Positions 29,381-39,872 of a stretch of 64,000 bases of DNA are shown here, one piece after another. The first letter of the stretch is position 1, and each line of letters starts with the position of its first letter. The translations under genes were made by a program, and so were the position numbers. This stretch comes from Ditylenchus dipsaci (Eukaryota; Nematoda; Chromadorea; Rhabditida; Anguinidae), in contig SADC01001256.1 of assembly GCA_004194705.1 (NCBI GenBank), positions 930,001 through 994,000 on the forward strand, written 5' to 3'. The notes under the pieces were generated by a model that was not told where the DNA came from, searched no databases, and was given only the letters and a program-made list of their open reading frames with translations.

Positions 29381-30166
29381 ATAAAAAAGCAGTCTAAAAA
29401 GACATAGTCTGAGTGGGGACATTGCAATACCCACTGAACCGTCAAAAGCATGTTGTAAAATACATTTTTTATTAGGCCAGCGTGTAACAAACAATTTGAC
29501 AAATCACAAAAAGTCAACCGTCATAACCTTTTAAACCAATAAATTTCTGGCTCGATACCATAACTCTAAAAACCTAGTCATAGTCATTGCTTAACGAAAA
29601 ATTTATATTTTCCTGAATATAAAAAGTTCTAAAATAGAAAAATATTTTGAAAACAGAAGATAAAGTTAAAAATATTTAAGAAAGTAGTGAACCTTTAAGG
29701 TCCATATTTTTCGAGACGAGTTAATCTTCGTGGTAAAAACACTTAGAATTGCAAACGGGTGCCAAACACAACAGCTCTTAGATGAAGAAATAATTTTTCA
29801 GAAAATTGAACACTACAGAAGTGGTTGTTGTGGTTGTCCCCGAATTTTTCGCAAGTTTTTCTATGGAGTTGGCTTCAGTCGATTTCGATGACGCTGGTCA
29901 ATAAAACAGTTATATTTTTATAATAATTTGAATTGACACATTATATACTATCAAAAACTGCTTGAATTTCGCTCTCTCTTTGCCGATAAAATTATGAATC
30001 AGCTAACCACTCTTTGTTAGACTATGTTTGAATTTTTTTCATTTGTTTTTTTGTATGAAAATTGTAAATTTGGCAGCATCCAAGTTTCGTAAGTAAACTT
30101 TTTCAGTTCACTTTTTATGAGATTTCGAGTGCAGTAAAAAGCCATAAATTTTGAAGTTCAAATGAC

Positions 30167-30285
30167 CGGCCAAGTGAGGCTAGGACACTTGGCTACAGAC
30201 AGTTGGCTACATTTTTACATTACCCAACTGTTTGTAGCCAAGCGCCCATGTAGCCAAGTGTCGTTTCACCCGGCCAAGTTACCGA
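30167..30285. repeat. inverted repeat around GGCCAAGTG / TAGCCAAGTG
   Basis: CCGGCCAAGTGAGGCTAGGAC, TTGGCTACAGACAGTTGG and their complements face each other across a short centre. The copy at 42691-42840 has an extra ~55 bp in the centre. Unit A ends exactly in the left arm, so the tandem-duplication breakpoint lies in this hairpin. Confidence 0.6.
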
Positions 30286-31132
30286 GTTCGACATCTCTTT
30301 TACACCCTTTTTTCAAGCTTTTGCTAGTCTTTTTTGACAGTCTGGTACCAAGTATTGAAAATATTCCGGTTTTGCCGATTGTTTATACATCGATTAAAAA
30401 ACAGGGTTTTAGTTTAACCGAGTTTTTGCTTTTTTAGAGGAAAAATTTTGAATTTTAGAAAAATAATCCGTAAAATCGGAATTCTTGCATTATTTGCGGA
30501 CAGTTCTGTCAAACAGAACTGTCAAAACTTTTTTAAAAATGAAGGTGAAAAAAATGTCGGACCCTAGCTGGGAAGAACTTCCGATCTTAAATATTCGTTG
30601 AATCTAGTTACGTTAAATCGAGTTTTAACTGTAATGTAGTCTTGGTTACCGCGTACAAGCTAGACTTGATCTAGGGCTTCACTATATCAAGGTCTGACTG
30701 TATGTGGCTTAGTGAATTTTGTTCTCGACCGGTTAATTGTTCCGGACCAGTAAATTCTGTATTAAGACATCCTTCAAAAAGAGATCGCAGAACGACTCAG
30801 TAGAAGCATAACTGGTTGAGCTTGAATAACGAATCGATTGAAGAATTCATCGGTAGACAACACACTGTTGAAGAACAATTGTAGGGCCAACTATCTTCAT
30901 AGTTTTATTTATTTTAAATCTAGAAAAGCTTTTTGCATTTCAGGGTTGTGTACGAAAGCGCTGTATTTTTTTCCTATTTTTTATCACTGGTTAAAGAAAT
31001 AGCACATTAAAGGCGTGCCGTATTGATTTGTTGCAATTTAAATACAATATTTTATTCGTATTGATTTTAACACATTCAAAATAAATTATGGCTAAACATT
31101 TTGGCTAAACAATAAATAAATTTTGTAGCAAG

Positions 31133-31443
31133 TTACACAAATGTAGTTTGAGATGAAAAAAAGTTTTGCTGTGAAATAGAGTTTTGTCTGATTTCAGCGG
31201 GTTGGCCATTGAAAGCTAGAAAGCGCTTGGAATTATTATTGCTATTGCATCTCAAGTTATTGTTGCTCTTTTTCTTTTCATTGAAAGCTTTTTCGTTTGT
31301 CTCATCCGACCAGTTAAAACGTTGATGTGAGTGGGAACGTTGATTGCATGATTTGAGCAATTCTCCATCTGACTTTCTTTGTTGCTGGTATTTTGACCCA
31401 AGATAGCCATTGCATTTGCCAGGTTCATTGGCACAGGAAGCTG
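31133..31443 (-). CDS. putative last exon, unknown protein (copy 1)
   Basis: A 3' splice site (TTTTACAG) is followed by an open frame beginning LPVPMNLANAMAILGQ and continuing hydrophilic and Asn/Ser/Lys-rich to a stop. Compared with the copy at 44221, one T is missing near 31390 and the frame shifts. No upstream exon can be identified, and no family is recognised. The Asn/Gln-rich tail suggests a disordered C-terminus. Confidence 0.35.
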
Positions 31444-31529
31444 TAAAGTTTTGTATAAAAGCAATTTTAAATGTTAAAGTAAAATAAGATCAAATTACTG
31501 ATTTTAGTACTGGATGAAGGGAGGGTCCC

Positions 31530-31625
31530 CCAGGGAAATACAACATCTGTAGTGCAATGGATGAGCATTAGTGCTTATGGTGAAAAATGCTGGTTCGACC
31601 CCACGTAGTGGCATGCTAGTTTTTT
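31530..31625 (+). repeat. tRNA-like sequence
   Basis: An A-box-like TAGTGCAATGGATGAGC and a B-box-like GGTTCGACCCC lie about 45 nt apart, followed by CACGTAGTGGCATGC. The same sequence occurs at 44625-44710. It resembles the tRNA-like unit at 46283 (minus). Probably a tRNA-derived repeat rather than a working tRNA. Confidence 0.45.
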
Positions 31626-32154
31626 TGTCTCTTTTGACCAATATGTATGGGTCGTAATTTGGGTCGTTCATTTCAAACCTGGCGTAAAAAAAGTTGAAAT
31701 AATTACCCCTATACATTGATCAAACAAAAACGAACCTGCGCCCCATTTGGGGCCACAAAGTTCATCCAGTACGGCACCAAGGCCGAATTTCCAAACAGCT
31801 GGAATATAGGCTCGTATTCGAATCAGCGACCTCAATTACCTTCGAAATTAATTTGCTTAAAAGTCATAGGTCGTGTAAGAATTTTTTTAAGGGCCTTTTT
31901 GTCACCTTGAGCTATGAGTCGACTAAACCCGAGAGACATTTTTGGATTAGCAGAAGAAACGACCGAAAGCGCAAGCGACTACTTTACTCAAATGCAGACA
32001 GCACTAATGGCAAACTAGAATTCACCGCATTATATTTGCTAGAAAATGTTGAATTGTCTTTAAACGATAATGAGTTGTCGAACGGTAAAAAATTACCACC
32101 CAACTGACATAAAACCGACCTTACAATGCGATGACCTTAAGCTAAACCCTATAA

Positions 32155-32325
32155 TAGAGTGGACGCTTGATATAATCGATGCTCGATATAATGTTTCGCT
32201 CGATATAACGTCCAAAAAAATTATGATTTTGGCCAGATTACAGTGTATTCTCGATAAACGACGCTCGTTATAAGGTCCCATTTTGGCCGGTCCCTTGAGG
32301 GACGTTATATCAAGCGTCGACTGTA
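32155..32325. mobile_element. pogo-like MITE, CTTGATATAA ends
   Basis: Ends TAGAGTGGACGCTTGATATAA and TTATATCAAGCGTCGACTGTA, with TA edges. The motif CTCGATATAA is iterated inside. About 170 bp. Confidence 0.6.
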
Positions 32326-32488
32326 CATCGAATCCCGTTCCTAATTAGAGTGGTTAGGCCTAACTTACGCTGTAAGATTTTTTCAATTCCCGCATAATGC
32401 AAAAGTCAGGAATCCCGACTCAGAATACAAACCCATACTCATCATCCCATAAATCCGTCTCACTTTTACAGATTCGTTATCTTCTAAC

Positions 32489-33917
32489 CAGTGTTTCCAA
32501 AAAAACAGAACACAGAATTAACCACAGAATTTTTGCCGCTATTCCATTGTACCCCCCCAAAAAGCTATTCCAGTGTACCCCCCAAAAATAATGACCTATT
32601 CCATTGTACCCCCCCCAAAACCAACTTTTTATATGCCTTCAAAAACCATTTTTATGTAATAATTTCGCCATAAAAGGACCAGAAAAGCCATTTAAATAGG
32701 GTTCAAGGGCTGTATTGGGAGGGGAAGGGAATAACACAGGGGCCACTTTTTTTGGCTGCTTTACCATGTTTTTCAACTCGGGCCGTGGCAAAAATAGACT
32801 CTATATGCATTTTATGATCAAGTGTACTTCTCGGAATCATGTCTAAGGTAAGTGCGTGCGCGCATCTCTAACTCTCAAGCCCCCTGCGCCCCCTTCGGGG
32901 CGCAGGGGCTTGGGGGCTTGGAGTTGAGATGCGCACACTCACATACCTTAGACACAAATCACTCGAAAGTGACTCTGGATGCATGAAAAAGCATGCATAC
33001 CAGAGTTATTTATGCGGTAGGCCCCAGTATTCAAAACCATGTTCAACATCTTCAATTTTTCAGCCGAAAAGGGTCTGCCCCTTCTCCGGCTTTTGGCTTC
33101 GAGCCAGAGGCTCAGCCATCCAAAATTTCTGCCTTCACCTCCACAGGGGTCCTGGTTTAGGCATAACCACCTCGGACCCACCGGCTGGCCCTTGAGAGCC
33201 TTTTGAGTACTTATGTATTTGGGTCCTCCACAAGTTGCTGGGTTTGACGTGCCTTCAAACGTATATATCAAGTGGTGGACCCAAGTTGCTGGGTTTGAGG
33301 GTGCCTTAAATCCTTATTTATTAGTGGCCCCTGTTTCGTCCCTTCCCCTCCAATACAGCCCTTGAACCCTATTTAAATGGCTGTTCTGGCCTTTTTATGG
33401 CAAAATTATTACATAAAATGGTTTTGAGTGCATATAAAAAAGTCGGTTTTTGGGGGGGGTACAATGGAATAGGTCATTATTTTTGGGGGGGTACACTGGA
33501 ATAGCTTTTTTGGGGGGGGTACAATGGAATAGTGCCGAATTTTTAAAAGTGCTCGTAATTGTGTTTTTTGTATGGTATTTTTTCTAATTTTTTGTGCGTT
33601 TTGTTCAGCGTTAAAAGTTGCGGTAGGGACATACGCGTTTCGCAAATTTTCCACTAAAAGAGTAAGAAAATTTGACTTTTGTCCCGAAAAAGTCAAAAAC
33701 AGAAAACAGAATTCTGTTTTTGACTTTTTCGGGACAAAAGTCAAATTTTCTTGCTGTTTTTGTGGAAAATTTGCGAAACGCGTATGGTCCCTACCGCAAC
33801 TTTTAACGCTGAACAAAACGCACAAAAAATTAGAAAAAATACCATACAAAAAACACAATTACGAGCACTTTTAAAAATTCTGTGGTTAATTCTGTGTTCT
33901 GTTTTTTGGAAACACTG
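32489..33917. mobile_element. hAT-type element with iterated ends (TTCCATTGTACCCCCC)
   Basis: Ends CAGTGTTTCCAAAAAAACAG and its complement are flanked by CTTCTAAC on both sides (32481-32488 and 33918-33925), an exact 8-bp duplication. CAGTG ends plus 8-bp targets identify the hAT superfamily. Just inside each end are three iterations of TTCCATTGTACCCCCC. The interior (about 32760-33050) is the same core found in the element at 37548 with quite different ends. No transposase is seen. A palindrome at 33541-33875 interrupts the right arm. Confidence 0.8.
33541..33875. repeat. 335-bp near-perfect palindrome
   Basis: The two halves, about 165 bp each, pair almost base for base about a centre near 33708 (AAACAGAATTCTGTTTTT). 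The outer edges are TTTTAAAAGTGCTCG and its complement. It lies inside the right arm of the hAT-type element, so it is a later insertion or an arm extension. Confidence 0.75.
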
Positions 33918-33928
33918 CTTCTAACCAT

Positions 33929-35110
33929 TACCGTATAAACCTCTATTAAACGGCATGCCCGTTTAATTTTCAACCCCCTCGGGGGTGCCCGTTTATTAGA
34001 GGGTGTCCGTTTATTGGAGGGTGCCCGATTATTTTTCAGCTTGAAATTTTTGTATCTTGTCAATTTTTTGAAAATATTTTTTTTGGTCGTTTGTTTTTTT
34101 TACTCTTCACCTTTCGTTTTGTTTTGCAACAGTCATTCAATCATAATTTTTTGCTTGCAGTGTCTCCAGCGGCCACGGCCACCAACTCGTGAATTAGAAA
34201 AAGGAAGAATGGAGAGGATATTTGATCCCACTCCCTTTGGATCCGCAGGATCCAAAGAGAGTTTTAAAGGGGAGTTTTTTTCCAAAGGGAGTTTTTTTCC
34301 TTAACCAATAGGCCACCAAGCCCCCGACTGGGAAATGAAGATTTTTGTAGATATAACTTGCGTCGAAGACGCAACAGCAGAGCTTAGCCGAAATGAGCGA
34401 CCAAGAAGCAGAAGAGCTCCAGCTGCATGATGATGAAGGGCAAATGGTCAACCGCAAAAGGCATCGCAACAACGACTCGGCAACAAAACTGGAATCATCA
34501 AATTGGCACGCAAGAACTCAATGGAATCGGCAGCAAAGAAGTTTGACGTGACAAGTAGCAGGATTCAAGAATGCATAAAGCAAGAAGACGAGCTCAAGCA
34601 CCAAGTGAAAGATTTTTTACCAAACATGGAATATTTTTTGTCTAATTTTGTTTTAGCAACGACACAGCCGTGGTTCCAAACGAAAGCGTCTTGATGGTGG
34701 TGGCAGGCAAGTCAACAACCCGGATCTCGATGTGCATCTAGCTGAATGGATTGGCCAAGGACGAGAAAATGGCCAAGGACGGAATTCACGACATCGAAGA
34801 GGCATTTCAAGAAGAAGAAGACAGGGAGCAAGAACTCAGAATTAACATTAATGCAAACTTCGAAGATATTGTTAATGATGATGAATTGTTGTTTTGGGAA
34901 GAGCTGTCGTTTGATTGATTATTGTACAAAACGTTAAGTAAAATCATCGAATTCTTTGATTTATTTGTCAAGGTGTAGGTAAAATGACTCTTTTAGGGTG
35001 CCCGTTTATTAGAGGGTGCCCGTTTAATTTTCAACCCTACCTCGGGGTGCCCGTTTATTAGAGGGTGTCCGTTTATTGGAGGGTGTCCGTTTAATAGAGG
35101 TTATACGGTA
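33929..35110. mobile_element. pogo-type DNA transposon, internally deleted
   Basis: Ends TACCGTATAAACCTCTATTAA and its complement TTAATAGAGGTTATACGGTA, with TA at each edge. Inside each end, GTGCCCGTTTATTAGAGGG-like units are iterated three to five times. It carries a transposase remnant (next entry) and is probably the source family of the TACCGTATTA MITEs at 16228, 24565 and 61795. Confidence 0.8.
34393..34918 (+). pseudogene. pogo/CENP-B-type transposase remnant
   Basis: One frame gives a helix-turn-helix NKTGIIKLARKNSMESAAKK followed by FDVTSSRIQECIKQEDEL, typical of the N-terminal DNA-binding domain of pogo-like transposases. After a short intron (AAGCACCAA/GTGAAAG ... TTTTAG/CAACG) comes KRKRLDGGGRQVNNPDLDVH with LAEWI, the family's second DNA-binding segment. 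The sequence then jumps frame into an acidic C-terminal tail ending NDDELLFWEELSFD. The whole DDE catalytic domain between them is missing. An ATG at 34393 opens a frame that shifts within the first exon. Confidence 0.75.
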
Positions 35111-35154
35111 TTCCTTGTATTTTTTAGTTTTGTTGATCGTCAAACAGTTGTCAA

Positions 35155-36775
35155 ATGCTCGATACAGCGGAATTGAACAGTGTGGAAGGCGATCCTATTG
35201 AAGGCGATTATGGCATCAAATCCCTTCTGTGTCTGGCTACTAGTGTGCACGAAGACGGAACTCCGATCAAAACACTGACTCTCTTCGTCGTCATCTGCCA
35301 ATCCGTGTGCTCGCTACGATCAAGAGCATTGAGGAAGGAACCACCAAGTTTGCTATTTCGTTCAATAATGACCCTCGAGATGCCCGTGAGTTTAATTGGA
35401 AGCTGAATTCCTTCTATGATGACCCGGAAAATCGCCAGGAAGTGGATAGTCGCAATGTAAATTTTAGTTTTATTAATTCAATTCATAGTTCGTTTAATTT
35501 TGATTTTAGGTTGAATTGGTGGTACCTACGTCTGCAGGATTGGGAATGTCTATGAGCGCTGTCGTGTTGAAAAGATGGATACAGGCAGCTATCAAATATA
35601 CCTTGTCGATTCCCCAAGTTTTCAGAAGTTCCCGCTGACGACCTATTCCACATCGACGCTGCTTTCTTTGGTGGTGATCTGGACTATGGATTTGTTTTGA
35701 GATGCAGCACTCCAGGTATATTCGTCTATTTTCTAGGGTTTTCAGTTAGATTTGTGTTCTTTAGCGCCTGATTACTTGGAAGCTTTGAAATTGCCGAATT
35801 TGAACCAGTTTCGAGTGAATGAAGTGGTTGAAGTGATCATCTGCTCTTTGCTTGAACCCTGTCTAGCTTTGTTGGATCAAGTAATATTTCTAAGTCTGTT
35901 TTACATTTTGAAACTCTGTTTCAGCTACCAAGCATTTCTCGCGAATTCGAGCCGAGTCAATTATCCAGGGCATGAGTGGCGAAGATACACAGAACTGGTT
36001 AGGTTTTGCGCTCTCTGTTGTTTTAGACTCTATGTTGGACACATTTAGGCAGATCAATTTCTTGGATCCTGAGCCCAGCTTAAGTGGTGTAACCAGCGGT
36101 CAGTATCTCCCGCTCAGCCATATCTGTTCGAGATGTTTACATTGCTTACGGTTGTTGCCTTCATTTCCTTGGAAAAGGTTTTCATCCGAGACATTTGTAT
36201 GTTCTTCTAATATGTGTTACTCCTTTGAAACTTTCGCTTTTCAGTGTCGTGTATTCGCTTGAGCTTCTTGCAAGAAATCATCAACGACTTTTATGGAGCC
36301 GATCAATGCCGTCAGCAGATGCAGTTTCTTGACCGTGCTGATCCATTGCCCGACCTTCCTTGCGTTGTGTTCGATGAAGTCTCGAAGGTAGGTAGTCCTA
36401 TCATCTGGTCTAATTCCATTTTTTTACTTGCAGCAGTATCTCCGTGCCAAGATTCTTCGACTGAGTAACGATCACACTATTGCTGATGTTCTGGCTGTTG
36501 ACTATCCGAATGTTGTGATCAAGGGAATTGAACTTGGCAGTTTGTATCTTCTCAGTGACAGATTCAAATTGCAGCCACAGGTTTGTCTTTAAACGATCAC
36601 AAGCAGTTTATCATCTTTCTCGTTGCAGTGTTTCTCAGATCGTTTGGCTGACATTGTCGATGATGAGAAGCTTTATCATTTTTCAAGCATAGCAAAACAC
36701 TTTTTGACTGCTGGATCTGTCATTTCTGCTGCAATCACGATAAGGATACGCTGGTGTCTATAAAGTGTGCTGATG
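35155..36775 (+). pseudogene. Tudor-domain protein gene, fragmentary
   Basis: Several exons in mixed frames on the plus strand. Recognisable blocks: TIKSIEEGTTKFAISFNNDP (35313 on); VYERCRVEKMDTGSYQIYLV (about 35549), a Tudor-type strand pattern ending at the usual V-D position; and LRAKILRLSNDHTIADVLAV followed by DYPNVVIKGIELGSLYLLSD (about 36430-36560), a second Tudor repeat. Short GT-AG introns separate the blocks (for example 36576-36627). Frames do not join without indels. The 3' end runs at about 36776 into the tail of an unrelated gene. Tudor repeats bind methylated Arg/Lys and are typical of germline RNA-granule proteins. Family call is by pattern only. Confidence 0.5.
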
Positions 36776-36777
36776 AT

Positions 36778-37047
36778 GATGCAGCATAAAGTGGAGCAAG
36801 TCCAAATTCAGCAGGAAGTGGAGCAAGTTCAATTGCAGCAGAAAGTGCACCTTCTCGAAGAAATGGTTCTGCGTGACAGGTCTCCTGCATGGATGTTTAG
36901 GTTAGTTGTTTAACCATTTTTGAGACTTGAAACGATAAGTGATTTTACAGATTTTTGAGTGTCCAGGAGAAACACAATTTCCTAAACCGGTTGATGAAGA
37001 ATGACAAATTCGATGGCTCTACTGAAGGACAAAGATTGCTGACTTAA
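36778..37047 (+). pseudogene. 3' fragment of F-box/coiled-coil gene (copy 1)
   Basis: Begins in the Gln/Glu/Val repeat (MQHKVEQVQIQQEVEQVQLQ), runs through HLLEEMVLRDRSPAWMFR, an intron of about 50 nt, and FLSVQEKHNFLNRLMKNDKF to a TAA at 37047. Only two or three repeat units remain, against about ten in the copy at 55331-56170. The 5' part is replaced by the Tudor remnant. Confidence 0.6.
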
Positions 37048-37185
37048 AGACTGTTGAAGACTGGAAGAACAGGAGAAATGAATTCGTGCATAATTGATGT
37101 TACTTCTGCATATTGTTCGTTTTGACTATTTGACAATAAATCAAACTGTTTTCGATTATAGAATATCACCGCTTATATTGTAGGG

Positions 37186-37537
37186 GGCTGTACGAAATTT
37201 GGTAACAAAACATTTTGTAACAGCGAAATTTGGTAACAGCGAAATTTGGTAACAAAATTTTTTGGTAACAGCGAAATTTGATAACAGCGAATTTGGTAAC
37301 AGCGAAATTTGTTAACAAATTTTTTGAAGAAAATTAAAATTAAAAATTAATAAGAAAATTTTTTTGGTAACGGTGAATTTTAACAACACTTCTTTCTTTC
37401 TATCTACGTTACAAAATGTTGGTTACCAAATTTCGCTGTTACCAACTTTCGCTGTTACCAAAATGTTTGTTACCAAATTTCGCTGTTACCAAATTTCGCT
37501 GTTACCAAAATGTTTTGTTACCAAATTTCGTACAGCC
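37186..37537. mobile_element. fold-back element with GGTAACAGCGAAATTT iterations
   Basis: Ends GGCTGTACGAAATTTGGTAAC and complement. Four to six iterations of GGTAACAGCGAAATTT sit in each arm. Flanked by ATTGTAGGG on both sides (37177-37185 and 37538-37546), an exact 9-bp duplication. The inverted-duplication partner near 55190-55205 reads through with a single ATTGTAGGG, an empty site that proves insertion. Confidence 0.9.
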
Positions 37538-37547
37538 ATTGTAGGGT

Positions 37548-38055
37548 GCACGCCACAATTTCGCCGTGGCCATAATTTCGCCGGACCACAATTTCTCCGC
37601 GGCCATAATTTCTCCGCGGCCATAATTTCGCCGCGTAACTTTTACCATGTTTTCAACTCGGGCCGTGGCAAAAATAGACTCTATATGCATTTTATGATCA
37701 AGTGTACTTCTCGGAATCATGTCTAAGGTAAGTGAGTGCGCGCATCTCTAACTCTCAAGACCCTGCGCACCCTTCAGGGCACAGGGGCTTGGGGCTTGGG
37801 GGCTTGGAGTTGAGATGCGCACACCCACATGCCTTAGACACAAATCACTCGAAACACAAATCAATCGGACTCTGGATGCATGAAAATGTATGCATACCGG
37901 AGTTTCTTCATGCGGTAGGCCCCAGTTAACAAAACTGTGTTCAAATTCTATTTTTCGGTTACTAAAACATGGTAAAAGTTACGCGGCGAAATTATGGCCG
38001 CGGTGAAATTGTGGTCCGGCGAAATTGTGGCCTCGGCGAAATTGTGGGCGCGCTC
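37548..38055. mobile_element. fold-back element with CACAATTTCGCC iterations
   Basis: Left end: four to five iterations of a ~15-bp unit (CCATAATTTCGCCG, CCACAATTTCTCCG). Right end: the same in inverse orientation. The interior, 37640-37940, begins ACCATGTTTTCAACTCGGGC and has a long palindrome around GCGCATCTCTAACTCTCAAG. That core also occurs in the hAT-type element at 32489, at 38717, and in the inverse copy at 54811. Confidence 0.7.
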
Positions 38056-38716
38056 GTATATCGTAAACCGGGGTAGGACAGAATTCCGATTTCCGTTTTT
38101 CGGCATTTTCGTTTTCCGAACAAATGGGAAATTTTTTGGAAGAAATGGTTCACTCGGGAAAAAAAATTTTCCTTTTTTTGGAATTTCTGAAATTTATACT
38201 GATTACTTTCGGTACACGGACAAGTAATCTCCAAGAGGGAGAAGGACGTTTTGTCCTCATACCGTTTCGTTCTCAGCATCGTCTTTGTCTGAATATAACC
38301 TAAACTTGATTTTTTTGCGCAACATAGTTTTTTTGCGCCAAAAAAACATAGAAAATCCACTTAAAAAATACACAGATACCCTAAAAGATGGGATTTAAAC
38401 CGGTTTTCTGTAATTTTGGACCACACTTTGTTACCTCGGATTTTGACGAATTTTTTTATTCTCATCTTGTAGAGCACGTCGTTTTAAGCTAGAAGTCTCA
38501 TAATATTTAGCTTTTTATAAAAACTTTAAAAAGTCTAGGTTGAGCAGAAAAATATAAGTACTGTAAATTCTCTAATTAGCCGACCCTCTCCGATAGGGCT
38601 TGTATCTCACACCAGATAAATTATTTTGCAAAACTTTTATTCGGTCTAACAGCTAACACTAGCTCTACCAATATAACCGATATAACGAACATTTTTTTCA
38701 AAATTTTGCAATCAAA

Positions 38717-38875
38717 CATACCCTTTTCGCCGCGTAACTTTTACCATGTTTTGGTCACTGGAGCTGGGCAAAAAAGCCTCTATATGCATTTTATGATCAA
38801 GAGTACTTCTCGGAATCATGTCTAAGGTAAGTGAGTGCGCGCATCTCTAACTCTCAAGACCCTGCGCACCCTTCA
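38717..38875. repeat. truncated copy of the shared element core
   Basis: TTTTCGCCGCGTAACTTTTACC followed by the core to CTGCGCACCCTTCAG, where similarity stops abruptly. It keeps the variant TTGGTCACTGGAGCTGGGC, which is also found in the 54811 copy. Confidence 0.6.
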
Positions 38876-39080
38876 GTATGACTATCAGTATGCCCTTCAG
38901 TATGACGAAACCTTCTATATGACTAACATTTTTCAAAAATTTTGAATAGAAAAGTGTCAATGTAACATACAATGTCGAACTTGAGCGAGTGGAGCACATT
39001 ACAAAGGCGGTAATCAGAGAAAATACCGCATTGATGATAGAATGACACGCGTTCACTTGCGCAATATCAGGCGAACATAG
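38876..39080. other. no gene recognised
   Basis: Short AT-rich spacer between a truncated element and the MITE remnant; nothing recognisable. Confidence 0.35.
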
Positions 39081-39197
39081 TAAAATCTCGATACAACGAA
39101 CGCTTTATTTAGTGGTTACAACACCTCGGTATAACAAACCCTCGATATTACGAACATTTTTTCCGTCCCCCAGAGGGTTCGTTGTATCGAGAGAGAC
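39081..39197. mobile_element. pogo-like MITE remnant
   Basis: CTCGATACAACGAAC at the left and GTTCGTTGTATCGAG at the right, with CTCGATATTACGAAC inside. The right end is cut off where the inverted protease fragment begins. Confidence 0.5.
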
Positions 39198-39202
39198 CAC
39201 CA

Positions 39203-39871
39203 TATGTAAAGACTCCGGCTTTCACATTCTGATCACTGCCATGCTGAGACAGGTACACCTTAACTTTTTTCAACTTACCAAATCAACATAATCAAATTTT
39301 ATTTTACGGTCAAGGTGGGTTCATCCAGCAAGTTTTGATCAATAGCATTTATAAGAGGTGGCTTAATATGGTCATCAGCTATGGATTGAAATGCCAGTCC
39401 TAGTATGCCGTCAACATGAATATTTTCAAAGAAGGGTACGATTTCGCTAGCTAGTCCAAAGGTAGTGTTATGAACTTCTAGTTGAGGACCGTCGGCGTCT
39501 CCAAACTGTCTCAAGGTTCAGAAATGTTCATTTTAAAATACTAACCCTTAAGACATCCACCCCCAAATAGCCTTTTGCAAAGCCTGTTCCGTACTGAATA
39601 GAAAAGTGACGTCCATCAGATTTATAAGAGCTAGAAATACTGCTAAGAAACTAAACAATAGCAATTCAATTGCCTTTCTAAATTAAGGCAAACCAAATTT
39701 TTGGAGTTGCAAGCGTTGCTGGCTGAATTCTCATATGCTTGTTGGGCTTCCTCGCCACAACAAGCTGGTGGACAAAAGAAGTCGCAGAGATCTGCATCTG
39801 TGCAAATTCTTTCACATTCTTCCTCAGAGCTACAAGAGTTGTCCGGAACCCAAAGATTTGCAGAACCAGTG
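39203..39871 (-). pseudogene. aspartic protease, inverted fragment (copy C)
   Basis: Minus-strand exons 3 (from the Thr of the DTG motif), 4, 5 and part of 6. The fragment starts one codon too late for the first catalytic Asp and stops inside exon 6, so both catalytic Asp residues are lost. Exon 4 keeps five Gs (GGGGGTGGATGTC near 39555), so the frame reads GYLGVDVL and joins exon 5 correctly, unlike copies A, B and D. At 39872 it is joined directly to globin exon 7. Confidence 0.8.
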
Positions 39872-39872
39872 A

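Larger units (their letters stand above)
30218..31860. repeat. duplicated flank, copy 1 (pairs with 42740-44935)
   Basis: Collinear and nearly identical with 42780-44935 except for the element inserted at 43105. It contains the exon at 31133 and a tRNA-like segment near 31540. Similarity ends at TTCGAAATTAAT. Confidence 0.8.
36778..38197. repeat. inverted duplication, left arm
   Basis: Matches 54655-55565 in inverse orientation: gene tail, intergenic sequence, the element with CGCCACAATTTCGCC ends, and the stretch ending TTTCTGAAATTTAT. The left arm has an extra 352-bp element (37186-37537). The arms are 16.5 kb apart and flank rearranged protease-globin copies. Confidence 0.8.

Noticed and set aside
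32830..32950. Spliced-leader RNA gene (AAG/GTAAGT followed by stem-loops)
   Set aside because: The GTAAGT lies in the arm of a long palindrome, the opposite arm mirrors it, and no Sm site follows. It belongs to the shared element core.
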